A stretch of DNA of 42,392 nt from Shinella granuli (lineage in GTDB: Bacteria > Pseudomonadota > Alphaproteobacteria > Rhizobiales > Rhizobiaceae). The notes beneath the pieces were generated by a model that searched no databases, was not told the origin of the DNA, and was given only the letters and a program-made list of their open reading frames with translations. Shown here piece by piece: positions 24,725 to 33,568 of the stretch. Each line of letters opens with the position of its first letter. Position 1 is the stretch's first letter. The position numbers and the translations under genes are program-made. Location: assembly GCF_004341885.1 (NCBI RefSeq), contig NZ_SLVX01000030.1:1-42392 (forward strand). The letters are read 5' to 3'.

Positions 24725-25503
24725 CCGCTCAAACGACCTGCCCGCCGGCCTTTCTTGCGCTTGCCCATGCCATGGCGGATGCTGCCGCCGAAACGATCCG
24801 CCCCTGGTTCCGCAAACGGATAGCCGTCGACGCCAAGGCCGATGCCAGCCCCGTCACCATCGCCGACCGCGATGCGGAAACGGCCATGCGCCGGATGATC
24901 GAGGCCGCGTTTCCGGAACACGGCATAAGGGGCGAGGAATTCGGCGCCTGCCGCACGGAGGCGGACTGGATCTGGGTGCTCGATCCGATCGACGGCACGA
25001 AATCCTTCCTCTCCGGTTCCCTCGCTTTCGGCACCCAGATCGCGCTGCTCCACAGGGATGATCCCGTTCTCGGCCTGATCAACCAGCCGATCACCGGCGA
25101 ACGCTGGCTCGGCACGGGCACCACGGCGACCCTCAACGGGGCGCCGATCCGCACCAGCGACAGGACCCGGCTTGATGAGGCGATCCTCTACACTTCCGCC
25201 CCGGAGCAATTCGACCGCGCGCGCCACGATCGTTTTACAGCCCTGGCCGCAAAGGTCCGCTTCAGCCGTTTCTCGCACGATTGCTACGCCGCGGGCCTCC
25301 TGGCCCTCGGCGGCATCGATCTGCTCGTCGAAAGCAACGTCTTCGACTACGACATCCTCCCGCAAATACCCATCCTTGAAGCCGCGGGAGGTATCGTGAC
25401 CGACTGGGACGGGCAGCCGCTGACGGTGGCACCACAATACGGCACCGTGCTGATGGCCGCGAACGAGAAGATCCACCAGGCGGCGTTGGAAGCCCTGCGT
25501 TGA
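24721..25503 (+). CDS. Inositol-monophosphatase-family phosphatase (HisN-like)
   Basis: Phosphatase of 260 residues, full length. The Mg-binding motifs are intact: GEE (71-73), VLDPIDGT (86-93) and a C-terminal VFDYDILPQIPILEAAGG that resembles the HisN-type histidinol phosphatases more than SuhB. It removes phosphate from a small sugar or polyol phosphate. The neighbours are a TIM-barrel isomerase and transporter remains, not histidine genes, so it more likely acts on an imported sugar phosphate or its product. The start overlaps the preceding stop (ATGA). Confidence 0.85.
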   Translation: MTAQTTCPPAFLALAHAMADAAAETIRPWFRKRIAVDAKADASPVTIADRDAETAMRRMIEAAFPEHGIRGEEFGACRTEADWIWVLDPIDGTKSFLSGSLAFGTQIALLHRDDPVLGLINQPITGERWLGTGTTATLNGAPIRTSDRTRLDEAILYTSAPEQFDRARHDRFTALAAKVRFSRFSHDCYAAGLLALGGIDLLVESNVFDYDILPQIPILEAAGGIVTDWDGQPLTVAPQYGTVLMAANEKIHQAALEALR

Positions 25504-25593
25504 GTGCAGAAAAACCCCAGCGCGCCGCCGCCGGCGTGTCATGATGTTGAACCCAATCCGGTCTGAGCGGTCCCCCGCCGATCCTCGGCCTTC

Positions 25594-26658
25594 CTACGCC
25601 CTCAGATAGGCCTCTATCCAGGCGCGCACCAACCGCGAATAGGGAGCCTGTGGCAGGGCCATTTCGCGGATGCGGGCCAGCGCCTCCTGTGCATAGCGGC
25701 GGATCTTGCCGGCGATCCGCTCATCCATGGCGATGTCTTCGGCAAGGCGGTCCCTTGCCGCACCGTGCAGGGCGGCAAGTTCGGCCGAGCGGACTGCCGC
25801 CCGTTCCGTCAGTTCCGCGGCGATCTCTTGCAGGTTCAGGCTCATTGCCAGCAGGAACTCGAGGTCGCGCAGCACGCGCGTGCGCGCCTGCACCAGCCCA
25901 AGCCGGTTCAGCCCGTAGACCTGGATCGACACCGCACCCACGGCACTGACCTTCGCCGCGACGGCGGCGCCAGCGATCGCTGCATGGTCGGCCACGGCGT
26001 CCGGAAGTCTGGCGGTTTCTGCCGGATCGAGCGGCCTCGGATAAACGAGGCTCACCAGATGCGCGCGATCGACATGGAAGACGAGATGCTGGTCCGGATC
26101 GTCCCGCGTGGGATCGAGCAGCAGGCGTTTCTCGGCCTCCATGTCGTCGCCCGGCCGGGCGGCATGCGCACTGCCTTCCATCAGCGGGAAGGCGCTCTGC
26201 TTGCCGGTCAGGATGCTGCGGGAGCGATCGAAATCGCCATCGGCGCGCAACACGACCAGCCGGTCCTCGCCCGGCTTCGGCGTCTTCTGATTGCGGCGGC
26301 GGTTGCAGTCGATGCAGCTCGGCAGGAGATTGCTCCACTCCATCGCCAGCCACCAGTAGCCCGGATGGCCTGGAACGCCCTCGACCTCGCCCTTGGGCCG
26401 GTAGTGCTCGACGTCCACCGGCTGGAGCCCTGCATAGAAGCTCTCGCAATAGGCGCATTTGCCGTGGAACAGCTTTTCGAGGGCGGTCTTGACCGACGCC
26501 TCCTTGTAGCGGGCGAAGTCGAACGCCCCCAGTTTCTCGCCCGCCGCGATCCTCTCCATGTGTTCGGTGGCGAGCTGAAGCTCGGATTTGCCGTCCGATG
26601 GCCGCGGCTTGCGCAGGATCGACGGTTCAGCCACGGGCGAGCGGTCGACGCGCCTCAT
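25594..26658 (-). CDS. HNH endonuclease, PtuB/TIGR02646-like
   Basis: Nuclease of 354 residues. The HNH core is complete: Cys68-x-x-Cys71, the DVEHYRPK stretch with His85, the YWWLAMEWSNLLPSC segment with Asn110, and Cys115-x-x-Cys118-Asn119. This arrangement (CxxCE, EHxRPK, WLAxEWxNLLPSC, CN) matches the HNH effector of Septu (PtuB) and of retron Ec78-type systems, which cut nucleic acid during phage attack. The C-terminal half (about 190-354) is helical and unrecognised. The start overlaps the end of the upstream ATPase gene by four bases, so the two are made together. It is the last gene of a three-gene operon with a patatin-like lipase. A defence role is inferred. Confidence 0.85.
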   Translation of the reverse strand: MRRVDRSPVAEPSILRKPRPSDGKSELQLATEHMERIAAGEKLGAFDFARYKEASVKTALEKLFHGKCAYCESFYAGLQPVDVEHYRPKGEVEGVPGHPGYWWLAMEWSNLLPSCIDCNRRRNQKTPKPGEDRLVVLRADGDFDRSRSILTGKQSAFPLMEGSAHAARPGDDMEAEKRLLLDPTRDDPDQHLVFHVDRAHLVSLVYPRPLDPAETARLPDAVADHAAIAGAAVAAKVSAVGAVSIQVYGLNRLGLVQARTRVLRDLEFLLAMSLNLQEIAAELTERAAVRSAELAALHGAARDRLAEDIAMDERIAGKIRRYAQEALARIREMALPQAPYSRLVRAWIEAYLRA

Positions 26659-29003
26659 TCCAGCAGTCCTTGAAGGAATTTCCTGACTTCGGCCTTCGCG
26701 TTCTCACGCGCCGCGCCCGCGCGCTTGCTGTCGGCGGTGCGCCGCAGTGCAAGATAGTCGGCCACCGCCTCCTGCACGACGCGCGTCACCTCGGTGCGGC
26801 CGTACGGCAATCCGTCGGCAATGGCGGCGTTGAAATCGGCGAGTACGGCACGCTCCCTTTCGTCGAGGGTGCTTCTGTCGCGGGCGAGCAGGTCGGCCAC
26901 CTCGGCAAAGGCATGGTCCGTCCGGCGGTCGTCGGCCGAGAAGAGCTGGAACATCTCCGAGGTCAGAAGCTGCTCGACGGTCATGGTCTCGATGTGATCG
27001 AAATCGGCGACGCGCTCGACCACCTCGGGCATGGAACTCGGACCGTCGCCGGTGTTCTGGTAGCGGTGCAGCATCATCACCTCGCCGTCGCGCATGCCCC
27101 TGACGCAGAGCGGATCGTGGGACGTGAAGATGAAGGTGACGCGCGGCAGCGCCTTGCGCAGGCCCGCGACGATCTGCAGTTTCCAGCGCGGGTGCAGGTG
27201 CGCCTCGATCTCGTCGACGAGCACGATCGCCTCGCCGTGGCGCGCGTCACGCGGGGAAAGGTGCGGCGCCGCGTCCATCAGCCCTTCCAGCACGTCGCAG
27301 ACCAGCGCAAGCACCGCCCGGTAGCCGGACGAGACGATGTCGAGCCGCTGCGGCACGATATAGTCGCTGCCGTCCTGTTTCTTCTTGTGCACATTGATGA
27401 CGCAGCGGCCGGCTTCGTTCTCCTTGCCCGGTTTCACCTCGATATCCCGGAACTCGCCGTCGATGCGGATGATGTGTCGCAATGCGCTGACCACCTCGTT
27501 CAGCGCCTCGGGCTTTCTCTTCGCCAGTTCGGCAAGCCATGGTTCGGGGTTGGAGATCTGGCGATCGTTGCGAAACAGCGTCTCGATCCGGCGGACATAG
27601 CTTTTCTGCCGCGTCTTGCCGAAAAGCCGGTGTGCGCCATAGGCGAAGATCGGCGGCCTCGAGCCCTTCAGCCTCGCGCTGGTCCGCATGCGGCCATCCT
27701 TCGCGCCGATCGTGAGGATGGTTCCGCCGCCGTCGCGGAATTCCAGCTCGACGCGGCAGCCGCGCGTGCCGGTCTTTTCGGTTTCGCCCATATATTCCGG
27801 ATTGAGCGTCATGCTGCGGCCATCCAGGTCGAGTTCGTCGCGCATGTCTTCCGGGATCGCCGCAAGCACGATCGCCTCGAGGATCGAGCTCTTGCCGGTC
27901 GAGTTTTCGCCGAGGATGAGCAGGCACGGCGTCGGCGGCAGTTCGTCCGGATCGTGGCCGGCGGCCGGGTTTTGCGGTGGATCCGGCAGGGCGAAGGAGA
28001 TCGCCTCCAGCGACTTGTAGTTCTTGATGGTTGCAGCACGCAGTTGCGCGCGCGCAGGACGCGGCGGGGAAACGGCCCTCTGGTCGGTGAGCTCTCGCCG
28101 CCCCCGCGCCCTGTTCGCATCCTCGCGCCGTAACGTGCGAAGGGTTTCGCGTACCGCCGCGTCAAAATCCTCCCGCAGGGACCAACTGCTGAAGGTTGTG
28201 CCGATGCGCTCTGTCGACAGCGGATCGGATGAATAAAAGCGCCGTGCGAGCCTGTCCGCGATCTGGCGGAGCAGCAGGTAGAGCGCGCCGCCGAATTCGA
28301 TTTCCTTGTAGGAGCTGCCCTTTGGGAGCCATCGTGCAAGATCGAAAAATGCGCGCGGCGACCGGCGCATATCGCCGATCCATCCTGCCAGGGCTTCCGC
28401 GCGGCGACGGAGGAGATCGGGACGGTTGAGGTTGAAATGGACGATCGTCGGCTCGGCGCGGCGGTTCCTGCCGTGCAGGATGCCATCCAGGGTCACATCG
28501 AAGGCAAGGGCCGGCTTCGTGATTTCGCCGGGAAAGTAGAGGAGCGGCTTTTCTTCGATCTGCAATCCCACCAGGCCAAAGGGGGCAAGAGAGACGTCGG
28601 GTGGTGCGGCACGCGGACCGTCGACGGGGAAATAGGCCTTGTCCCTCGGCAGGCAGCCCTCGCAGATCGGGAAGAGGTTTTCCCACTGGAAGGCAAGCCA
28701 GAGATAACATTCCTTGTCTTCCGGCCGCTTCATCGGGATCGCATAGGCCGGCGGGCGGAAGCGGTATGGCTGCAGCCGCATGCCGGCCTGCTCGCAGAAA
28801 GGGCACTTGCCGTAGGAAAGCGCGGTCAGCGCGTCGAGGAGGTCGCGATCCAGCGGGCTTTTCCAGACCGGTGGCACGTCGGTCTGCAGGCGCTCCTTCG
28901 GGTCGAGCGTATAGTGGGCGGTGACGTCGCGCCATTCCCTGTCGCGTCCCTGCAAGCTTCTGGGGAACGTTTCGCTTCGGTTATCGTGCCCGAAGAAGAA
29001 CAT
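26655..29003 (-). CDS. ATPase (SMC/ABC-like, PtuA-type) with N-terminal pseudo-HNH domain
   Basis: Protein of 782 residues in two parts. Residues about 55-125 are an HNH-like zinc domain (Cys67-x-x-Cys70, YLWLAFQWENLFPIC, Cys114-x-x-Cys117) that has lost the catalytic residues: the HYRPK position reads RFRPP and CxxCN reads CxxCL. Residues about 320-680 are an AAA/ABC-type ATPase: Walker A GENSTGKS (365-372), a signature-like VSSGYRA near 557-563, Walker B VLVDEIEAHLHP (594-605) and SHD at 628-630. This resembles the ATPases of Septu and retron systems. A longer frame reaches 29243, but it overlaps the patatin gene; GGGAGA precedes the ATG at 29003, 19 bases after the patatin stop. Confidence 0.85.
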   Translation of the reverse strand: MFFFGHDNRSETFPRSLQGRDREWRDVTAHYTLDPKERLQTDVPPVWKSPLDRDLLDALTALSYGKCPFCEQAGMRLQPYRFRPPAYAIPMKRPEDKECYLWLAFQWENLFPICEGCLPRDKAYFPVDGPRAAPPDVSLAPFGLVGLQIEEKPLLYFPGEITKPALAFDVTLDGILHGRNRRAEPTIVHFNLNRPDLLRRRAEALAGWIGDMRRSPRAFFDLARWLPKGSSYKEIEFGGALYLLLRQIADRLARRFYSSDPLSTERIGTTFSSWSLREDFDAAVRETLRTLRREDANRARGRRELTDQRAVSPPRPARAQLRAATIKNYKSLEAISFALPDPPQNPAAGHDPDELPPTPCLLILGENSTGKSSILEAIVLAAIPEDMRDELDLDGRSMTLNPEYMGETEKTGTRGCRVELEFRDGGGTILTIGAKDGRMRTSARLKGSRPPIFAYGAHRLFGKTRQKSYVRRIETLFRNDRQISNPEPWLAELAKRKPEALNEVVSALRHIIRIDGEFRDIEVKPGKENEAGRCVINVHKKKQDGSDYIVPQRLDIVSSGYRAVLALVCDVLEGLMDAAPHLSPRDARHGEAIVLVDEIEAHLHPRWKLQIVAGLRKALPRVTFIFTSHDPLCVRGMRDGEVMMLHRYQNTGDGPSSMPEVVERVADFDHIETMTVEQLLTSEMFQLFSADDRRTDHAFAEVADLLARDRSTLDERERAVLADFNAAIADGLPYGRTEVTRVVQEAVADYLALRRTADSKRAGAARENAKAEVRKFLQGLLE

Positions 29004-29022
29004 GAACGGCTCTCTCCCTTGC

Positions 29023-30795
29023 TCAGGCCGGGCTTTGCGTCTTGCGCACCGGTGCGCGGTCGGCGCCGGCGACGAGGCGCAGGTTGCTGTCGGCGTTCGG
29101 CACCGTGCCCTTGCGCACCGAACGGGTTCCCTCCGCGGCATGGGCCTCGGCTGCCTTGTCGCCGATCCCGGCCAAGGCGGCGGCGAACGGTGCCAGCACC
29201 TCCTCGCGCCATTTCTGCGCGTTCTTGTAGGCGCGCGGCGCATGCTCGGTCAGCAGTGTCTCGTAGATCGGCTCGCCGCCGGCGGGGACGGTGCGATAGG
29301 CGGTAGCCATGCCCTCCAGTGCCCCCTCCAGCTTGGGCATCAGAGACACTGCCCGCAGCCAGCGGTGTTCATCGAAATCGAAGCGCTCGACCAGTGCCCG
29401 TCCTGCCTGCCTGCCATAGTCGCCGAGCTGGCGGATCGTAGCCTCGTCCATGGCAAGGTTCATGCCGCCCTCCCTGCTTTCATCGAGGCGTATCTCGACG
29501 ATGCGGTCCGCATAGCCGGGCAGCAGCGATTGCAGCGTGTCCTGCCAGTCCTTGGCCGTGTTGAGGATCGAGCTCAGGGCATTGCCGATGCCGGTGATCG
29601 CCCGAACCGGAAGATGCGTGCTCTGGCGCGGATGGCTGGGGAGGTCGACGCGCACGTCGCCGTGGCGGACCTCCTCCCAGCGGGAGAGCGTGATGCCGAA
29701 GGTCGGGCGGGACGGAAGGAAGGAATCGAAGAAATGGATCGGGAAGTTGCTGGAGATGCCGCCGTCCGAGAACAGGCAGCGCCGCACCTTCGACCGGCCC
29801 GGCCCCTCCGGAAGCAGGTCGTCGAACCGGTAGAGCGGCACCGCGCTGATCAGCCCCGGGAAGCTCAGGCTCATGCGCGCGACCAGCAGCACCGGAAAGT
29901 CCCGGCCGCTGGCGAGCGGATAGAGATCGGCCGGAAGCTGCGGGCCGACATCGGTCAATGGCGCACGGTCCCGAACCAGATAGTCGACCACGCGCTTTGG
30001 AAACAGAGCCTCGAATTCGCGCCTGGAGAAATAATGGTGGTCGCTTTTCAGCGGCAACTGGTATGGCCGGCCTGACGACAGATCGGTCGTCATGGTTGCG
30101 ACCTCTATGCCGTGGTCGGCAAGCTGGCCGACGGTAAGCGGGTCTCCCGGAACGTCGCCGGGGCCGAGATTGCCGGCCACCCGGTCGATGCGGTCCGCAA
30201 GCCAGTCGGTAAGCGCGGGCTTATCATACCCCTCTTGGGTCAGGCCGGGGCAGATGCCGAAATCATGCGCCGGCAGGTCGGTCTTTATCGAACGCCACAG
30301 GGCGAGGGTGATGGCGGCCACAAGCAGGACAAGCCCCACGACAATCCCCAGAACAGCGAGGGACGTGTCCGACCGGAGGACGCCGGCCGCCACCATGGCA
30401 AGGCCGATGGCCGCCGCGATCAGCGCCCGGCCGCGATAGGCCGCGAGCATCGCCTTCATCATCGCCAGCGGCTTGCTGACGCCGCCGGCGGCCGCCATGG
30501 CCATCAGGATATCGAACAGGGGTTTCAGCCTGGGCGCGGGCTGGAACAGCGAGGCCATGTCGCGGCCGATCTCGTCGGCAATGGAGACGATGCCGTCATA
30601 GCCGGCGAAGTCGTCCTTGCCGGGCGAACGCTCGCGCCGGTATTCGGCGGCGGCCGCGACCGCTGCGGCGATGGCGCCGGCCGAGGTGCCGCCGATGCTG
30701 CGCAGCCGGTAGGCGCGGGCGATTTCCACGATCGCGTGCGGATAGACCACCCCCGACGTGATCCCGCCCTTCATGACCAGGTCGCATTCGCGCAT
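29023..30795 (-). CDS. Membrane-anchored patatin-like phospholipase
   Basis: Protein of 590 residues. Patatin motifs are intact: glycine-rich oxyanion loop KGGITSG (9-15), nucleophile Ser38 in GTSAG (36-40) and catalytic Asp344 in DGG (344-346). Two predicted membrane helices (about 123-141 and 146-166) are inserted between the nucleophile and the aspartate, so the enzyme should sit at the inner membrane and attack acyl lipids. GGAGG is seven bases before the ATG at 30795; a TTG at 30816 is a less likely start. It is the first gene of the operon with the ATPase and HNH nuclease. Patatins are known membrane-degrading effectors in CBASS (CapV). Here no cyclase is present, and the ATPase may be the sensor. 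Confidence 0.85.
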   Translation of the reverse strand: MRECDLVMKGGITSGVVYPHAIVEIARAYRLRSIGGTSAGAIAAAVAAAAEYRRERSPGKDDFAGYDGIVSIADEIGRDMASLFQPAPRLKPLFDILMAMAAAGGVSKPLAMMKAMLAAYRGRALIAAAIGLAMVAAGVLRSDTSLAVLGIVVGLVLLVAAITLALWRSIKTDLPAHDFGICPGLTQEGYDKPALTDWLADRIDRVAGNLGPGDVPGDPLTVGQLADHGIEVATMTTDLSSGRPYQLPLKSDHHYFSRREFEALFPKRVVDYLVRDRAPLTDVGPQLPADLYPLASGRDFPVLLVARMSLSFPGLISAVPLYRFDDLLPEGPGRSKVRRCLFSDGGISSNFPIHFFDSFLPSRPTFGITLSRWEEVRHGDVRVDLPSHPRQSTHLPVRAITGIGNALSSILNTAKDWQDTLQSLLPGYADRIVEIRLDESREGGMNLAMDEATIRQLGDYGRQAGRALVERFDFDEHRWLRAVSLMPKLEGALEGMATAYRTVPAGGEPIYETLLTEHAPRAYKNAQKWREEVLAPFAAALAGIGDKAAEAHAAEGTRSVRKGTVPNADSNLRLVAGADRAPVRKTQSPA

Positions 30796-30994
30796 GATGC
30801 CTCCGTTCAATACCAACCCGATTCCGGTGTATTCCGATTGAAAGAGATCAATTCTGGATTGCTAGCCCACTTCCCGCTCATCGTACAGGGCCATCGTTAT
30901 GTTCGCGTCGACCGGGACGGCAGCATCCGGCATGACGGAATCCCGCTCTCTGTAGCAAGATGGAGCAGGCTTCCCCTGCGCTAGGAGCCGTGGG

Positions 30995-32995
30995 TCAGGC
31001 GGTGCCGCCGACGATGGCATAGGCGGCCGCGCCCTTGGCGCATGCGATCACGATATGGCCGTAGGGCGCGCGCCATTCGCTGTGGACATGGCTGTTCTCG
31101 TCCAGATCGAGACCGGCGCTCGCCTTCAGACCTTCCTGACGGAACGCGACGGGCTCGCCGTTCACCGTCAGCCAGAGCAGCGGGGTCTGGCTTTGCGCTT
31201 CTATCGAGAGATGCTGGCGCCCGTGGCCATCGGGCGTGATCGAGACGGTCAGCCGCAGGTCGGCCGTGTCCGGCACGTCCGCGCCGGCGAGGCCGGGCAG
31301 GTCCGCAAGCTCGGGCGTTCGCGGCGGCGGTGCACGGTAGTCGCCGGTCTTTTCGAAGGCGCATGCATGGCCGAGCAGCGCCGTGTCGTCGAAGGCCCGG
31401 CCGGCGAAGGTCAGCCCCGCGGGCATGCCGATATCGGCCAGCATGCCCATCGGAACGGTCACCGTCGGAATGCCGAGATGGCGGATCGCCAGGTTGCCGT
31501 TGGCGACCCAGGTGCCGTTGCGCCAGGCAAGATCGGCCGAAGCGGGGTTCACGTCGGCATCGGCCGGGCCGATATCGGCAACGGCCGGGAAGATCACCGC
31601 ATCGAGACCCAACCGGTCCATCCAGGCTTCGAGATCGATGCGCCGGGTCTCCTCCAGCCCGCGCAAACCCTCGGCAAGGCCCGGGATATCCTCAAAGGAG
31701 GCGATGGGATGTGCGCGCATATGCGCGGGATAGTCGGCGATGCGATCGTCGAAGCCGTGGTAGCGGTCGGGCAGGCTGCCTTGCGGTGCGGGGAAGATGC
31801 GCGCGCCGTCGACGTCGGCGAGCCGCCGCAGGGCGGGATCGGCATTGGCCGCCAGAAAATCGTCCCAGGCCCAGGCGGAGAGATCGAGGATCTCGTGGCG
31901 AAGATAGTCCGGGCTGACGAGGCCGCGCGTCGCGATGGTCGGCGCGCTTGGCCGATCTCCCTCGTAATTGCTGACGACCGGGAAATCGGTGACCACGACC
32001 TCGGCGCCCGCCGCCTCGAGCGCGGCGCGCGCTGCTGCGCACAGTGCGATCATCGAGGCGCGGGTTTCGATCCGCCGGCCGGTCGCGCCGCCGATCCCGA
32101 CCTTATCCCCGGTTCCCGTCTCGGCGTCGGCATTGATATACATTGCCGGCAGGCCGAACCGTTTGCCTGCGAGGCTCGCGGTCCGGGCGATCGCGACATA
32201 CGAGGGCGGGCGGACATCGGAGGCTTTCGGGATGCGCACCCAGGTCTGGCGCCGCCAGAGATCGCCGCGGGTCTCCGGATCGTCGGCGACGATGATGTCG
32301 AGCAGTTCCAGCATATCCGCCATCGACCGGCAGTGCGGCACCACGACGTCCATGGTCGGCACGAGCGGCCAGTTGCCGCGCACGGAGATGACGCCGCGGC
32401 TCGGCGTATAGGCGCAGAGCCCGTTGTTGGCGGCGGGCGCCCGTCCGCTCGACCAGGTTTCCTCGCCGAGCCCGAAGGCCGCGAAGCTCGCGGCGGTCGC
32501 GGTGCCGGATCCGTTCGAGGACCCCGAACCGAAGGCGGCCGTCAACCAATCGGCATTATAGGGGGATTCCGCGCGTCCGTAGACGCCGCGCTGCATGCCG
32601 CCATTGGCCATCGGCGGCATGTTGGTCAGCCCGATCAGCACGGCCCCGGCCGCCCGCAGACGGGCGATCGCGAAGGCGTCCTCCGTCGCGACCAGATCGG
32701 CGAAGGCGGGCGAGCCGGAAGCGACGCTCAGCCCCTTCACCTTGTAGCTGTCCTTGGCGGTGTAGGGGATGCCGTCGAGCGGGCCGAGGCTTTCGCCGCG
32801 CGCCCGCCGGAGGTCCGAAGCCCGTGCCTCGGCGAACATGTCGGGATTGAGCACCGGCACGGCGTTGAGCGCGATGCCGTGCCGGTCGTAATACGCGATG
32901 CGGTTGAGATAGGCCGCGACCAGGCCGACGCTTGTCGTCTCACCCGTCCGGAGCGCCTCGCGCAGCTTGTCGATCGACGCTTCGACGACCTTCAT
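30995..32995 (-). CDS. Amidase-signature family hydrolase
   Basis: Hydrolase of 666 residues, longer than the usual 450-550 because of about 130 extra residues at the C-terminus that look beta-rich. Catalytic Lys81 is in YTAKDSY, the Ser-rich loop is at 157-163 (SGSSNGS), and Ser183 stands where the nucleophile is expected. The usual GGSIR around the nucleophile reads WSSGR. It cleaves an amide or related bond; the substrate is unknown. The start with GGGGGAAGGG upstream is at 32995; the longer frame to 33139 has no support. The patatin operon begins about 200 bases downstream on the same strand, and a link to it is doubtful. Confidence 0.82.
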   Translation of the reverse strand: MKVVEASIDKLREALRTGETTSVGLVAAYLNRIAYYDRHGIALNAVPVLNPDMFAEARASDLRRARGESLGPLDGIPYTAKDSYKVKGLSVASGSPAFADLVATEDAFAIARLRAAGAVLIGLTNMPPMANGGMQRGVYGRAESPYNADWLTAAFGSGSSNGSGTATAASFAAFGLGEETWSSGRAPAANNGLCAYTPSRGVISVRGNWPLVPTMDVVVPHCRSMADMLELLDIIVADDPETRGDLWRRQTWVRIPKASDVRPPSYVAIARTASLAGKRFGLPAMYINADAETGTGDKVGIGGATGRRIETRASMIALCAAARAALEAAGAEVVVTDFPVVSNYEGDRPSAPTIATRGLVSPDYLRHEILDLSAWAWDDFLAANADPALRRLADVDGARIFPAPQGSLPDRYHGFDDRIADYPAHMRAHPIASFEDIPGLAEGLRGLEETRRIDLEAWMDRLGLDAVIFPAVADIGPADADVNPASADLAWRNGTWVANGNLAIRHLGIPTVTVPMGMLADIGMPAGLTFAGRAFDDTALLGHACAFEKTGDYRAPPPRTPELADLPGLAGADVPDTADLRLTVSITPDGHGRQHLSIEAQSQTPLLWLTVNGEPVAFRQEGLKASAGLDLDENSHVHSEWRAPYGHIVIACAKGAAAYAIVGGTA

Positions 32996-33190
32996 CGATG
33001 CCCTTCCCCCCACGCGTTCTGTTTCCGACTGACGGAATACCCGCCCGGTGTTTCTAGCTTTCGCGTCTCGTCCGGGCAATCTCGATCGCCTGCACTTTCC
33101 CCTCATTGCAGCCAGTGCCGGCCGTGCCCCCACATCCAAGGCACGTTCAGGGTATTGTCGGCGTCGACACTTGCCCCGGCTGCTGAGCCG

Positions 33191-33568
33191 TCAGACTTCG
33201 AAGACGTCGTCGAAGGATTCCGGAAAGGTCTGGCGGGCCACTTTCTCGTTGATGACGAGCAGGGCCGCATAGGAGAGCGGGTCGAAATCCTTTTCGGCGG
33301 GCAGGACCTCGCGGCCGAAGAGAAGGTTGAGGCGCGCGGCGTCGAGATTGCCGCGTTCGAAGGGTTCCGCGCCGAAATGGTGCCAGAGGGCGTGGAGGAA
33401 GGCGGCGTCGATGCGGTGCTCGGCGGTGCCCGGCCGTGCCCGACGGGGCAGGGCCTTGATCGGCGTCACGCCCCGTGGGTTGGCGCGCCTGATGGTGAAC
33501 TGGACTCCCGTGCCCGGCATGCCGGAGGGGAAGCCGCGATGTTTCGTCATGTCGGGTGGGTTCGCCAT
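33191..33568 (-). CDS. Hypothetical protein, 125 residues
   Basis: Small soluble protein, not recognised. AAGGAGAG lies just upstream of the ATG at 33568, and third positions are GC-rich as in neighbouring genes, so it looks real. The N-terminal 50 residues are basic and Pro/Gly-rich; residues 53-125 are probably helical with many aromatic residues (FLHALWHHFGAEPFERGN). No signal peptide, membrane segment or known motif is visible. The frame stays open upstream to 33703 without a good start. It is divergent from the PAS-domain gene. Confidence 0.6.
   Translation of the reverse strand: MANPPDMTKHRGFPSGMPGTGVQFTIRRANPRGVTPIKALPRRARPGTAEHRIDAAFLHALWHHFGAEPFERGNLDAARLNLLFGREVLPAEKDFDPLSYAALLVINEKVARQTFPESFDDVFEV

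Noticed and set aside
25594-30795. Retron or CBASS assignment of the patatin/ATPase/HNH operon
   Set aside because: No reverse transcriptase, retron RNA-like repeat or nucleotidyltransferase gene is visible beside it, so only the ATPase/HNH resemblance is retained.
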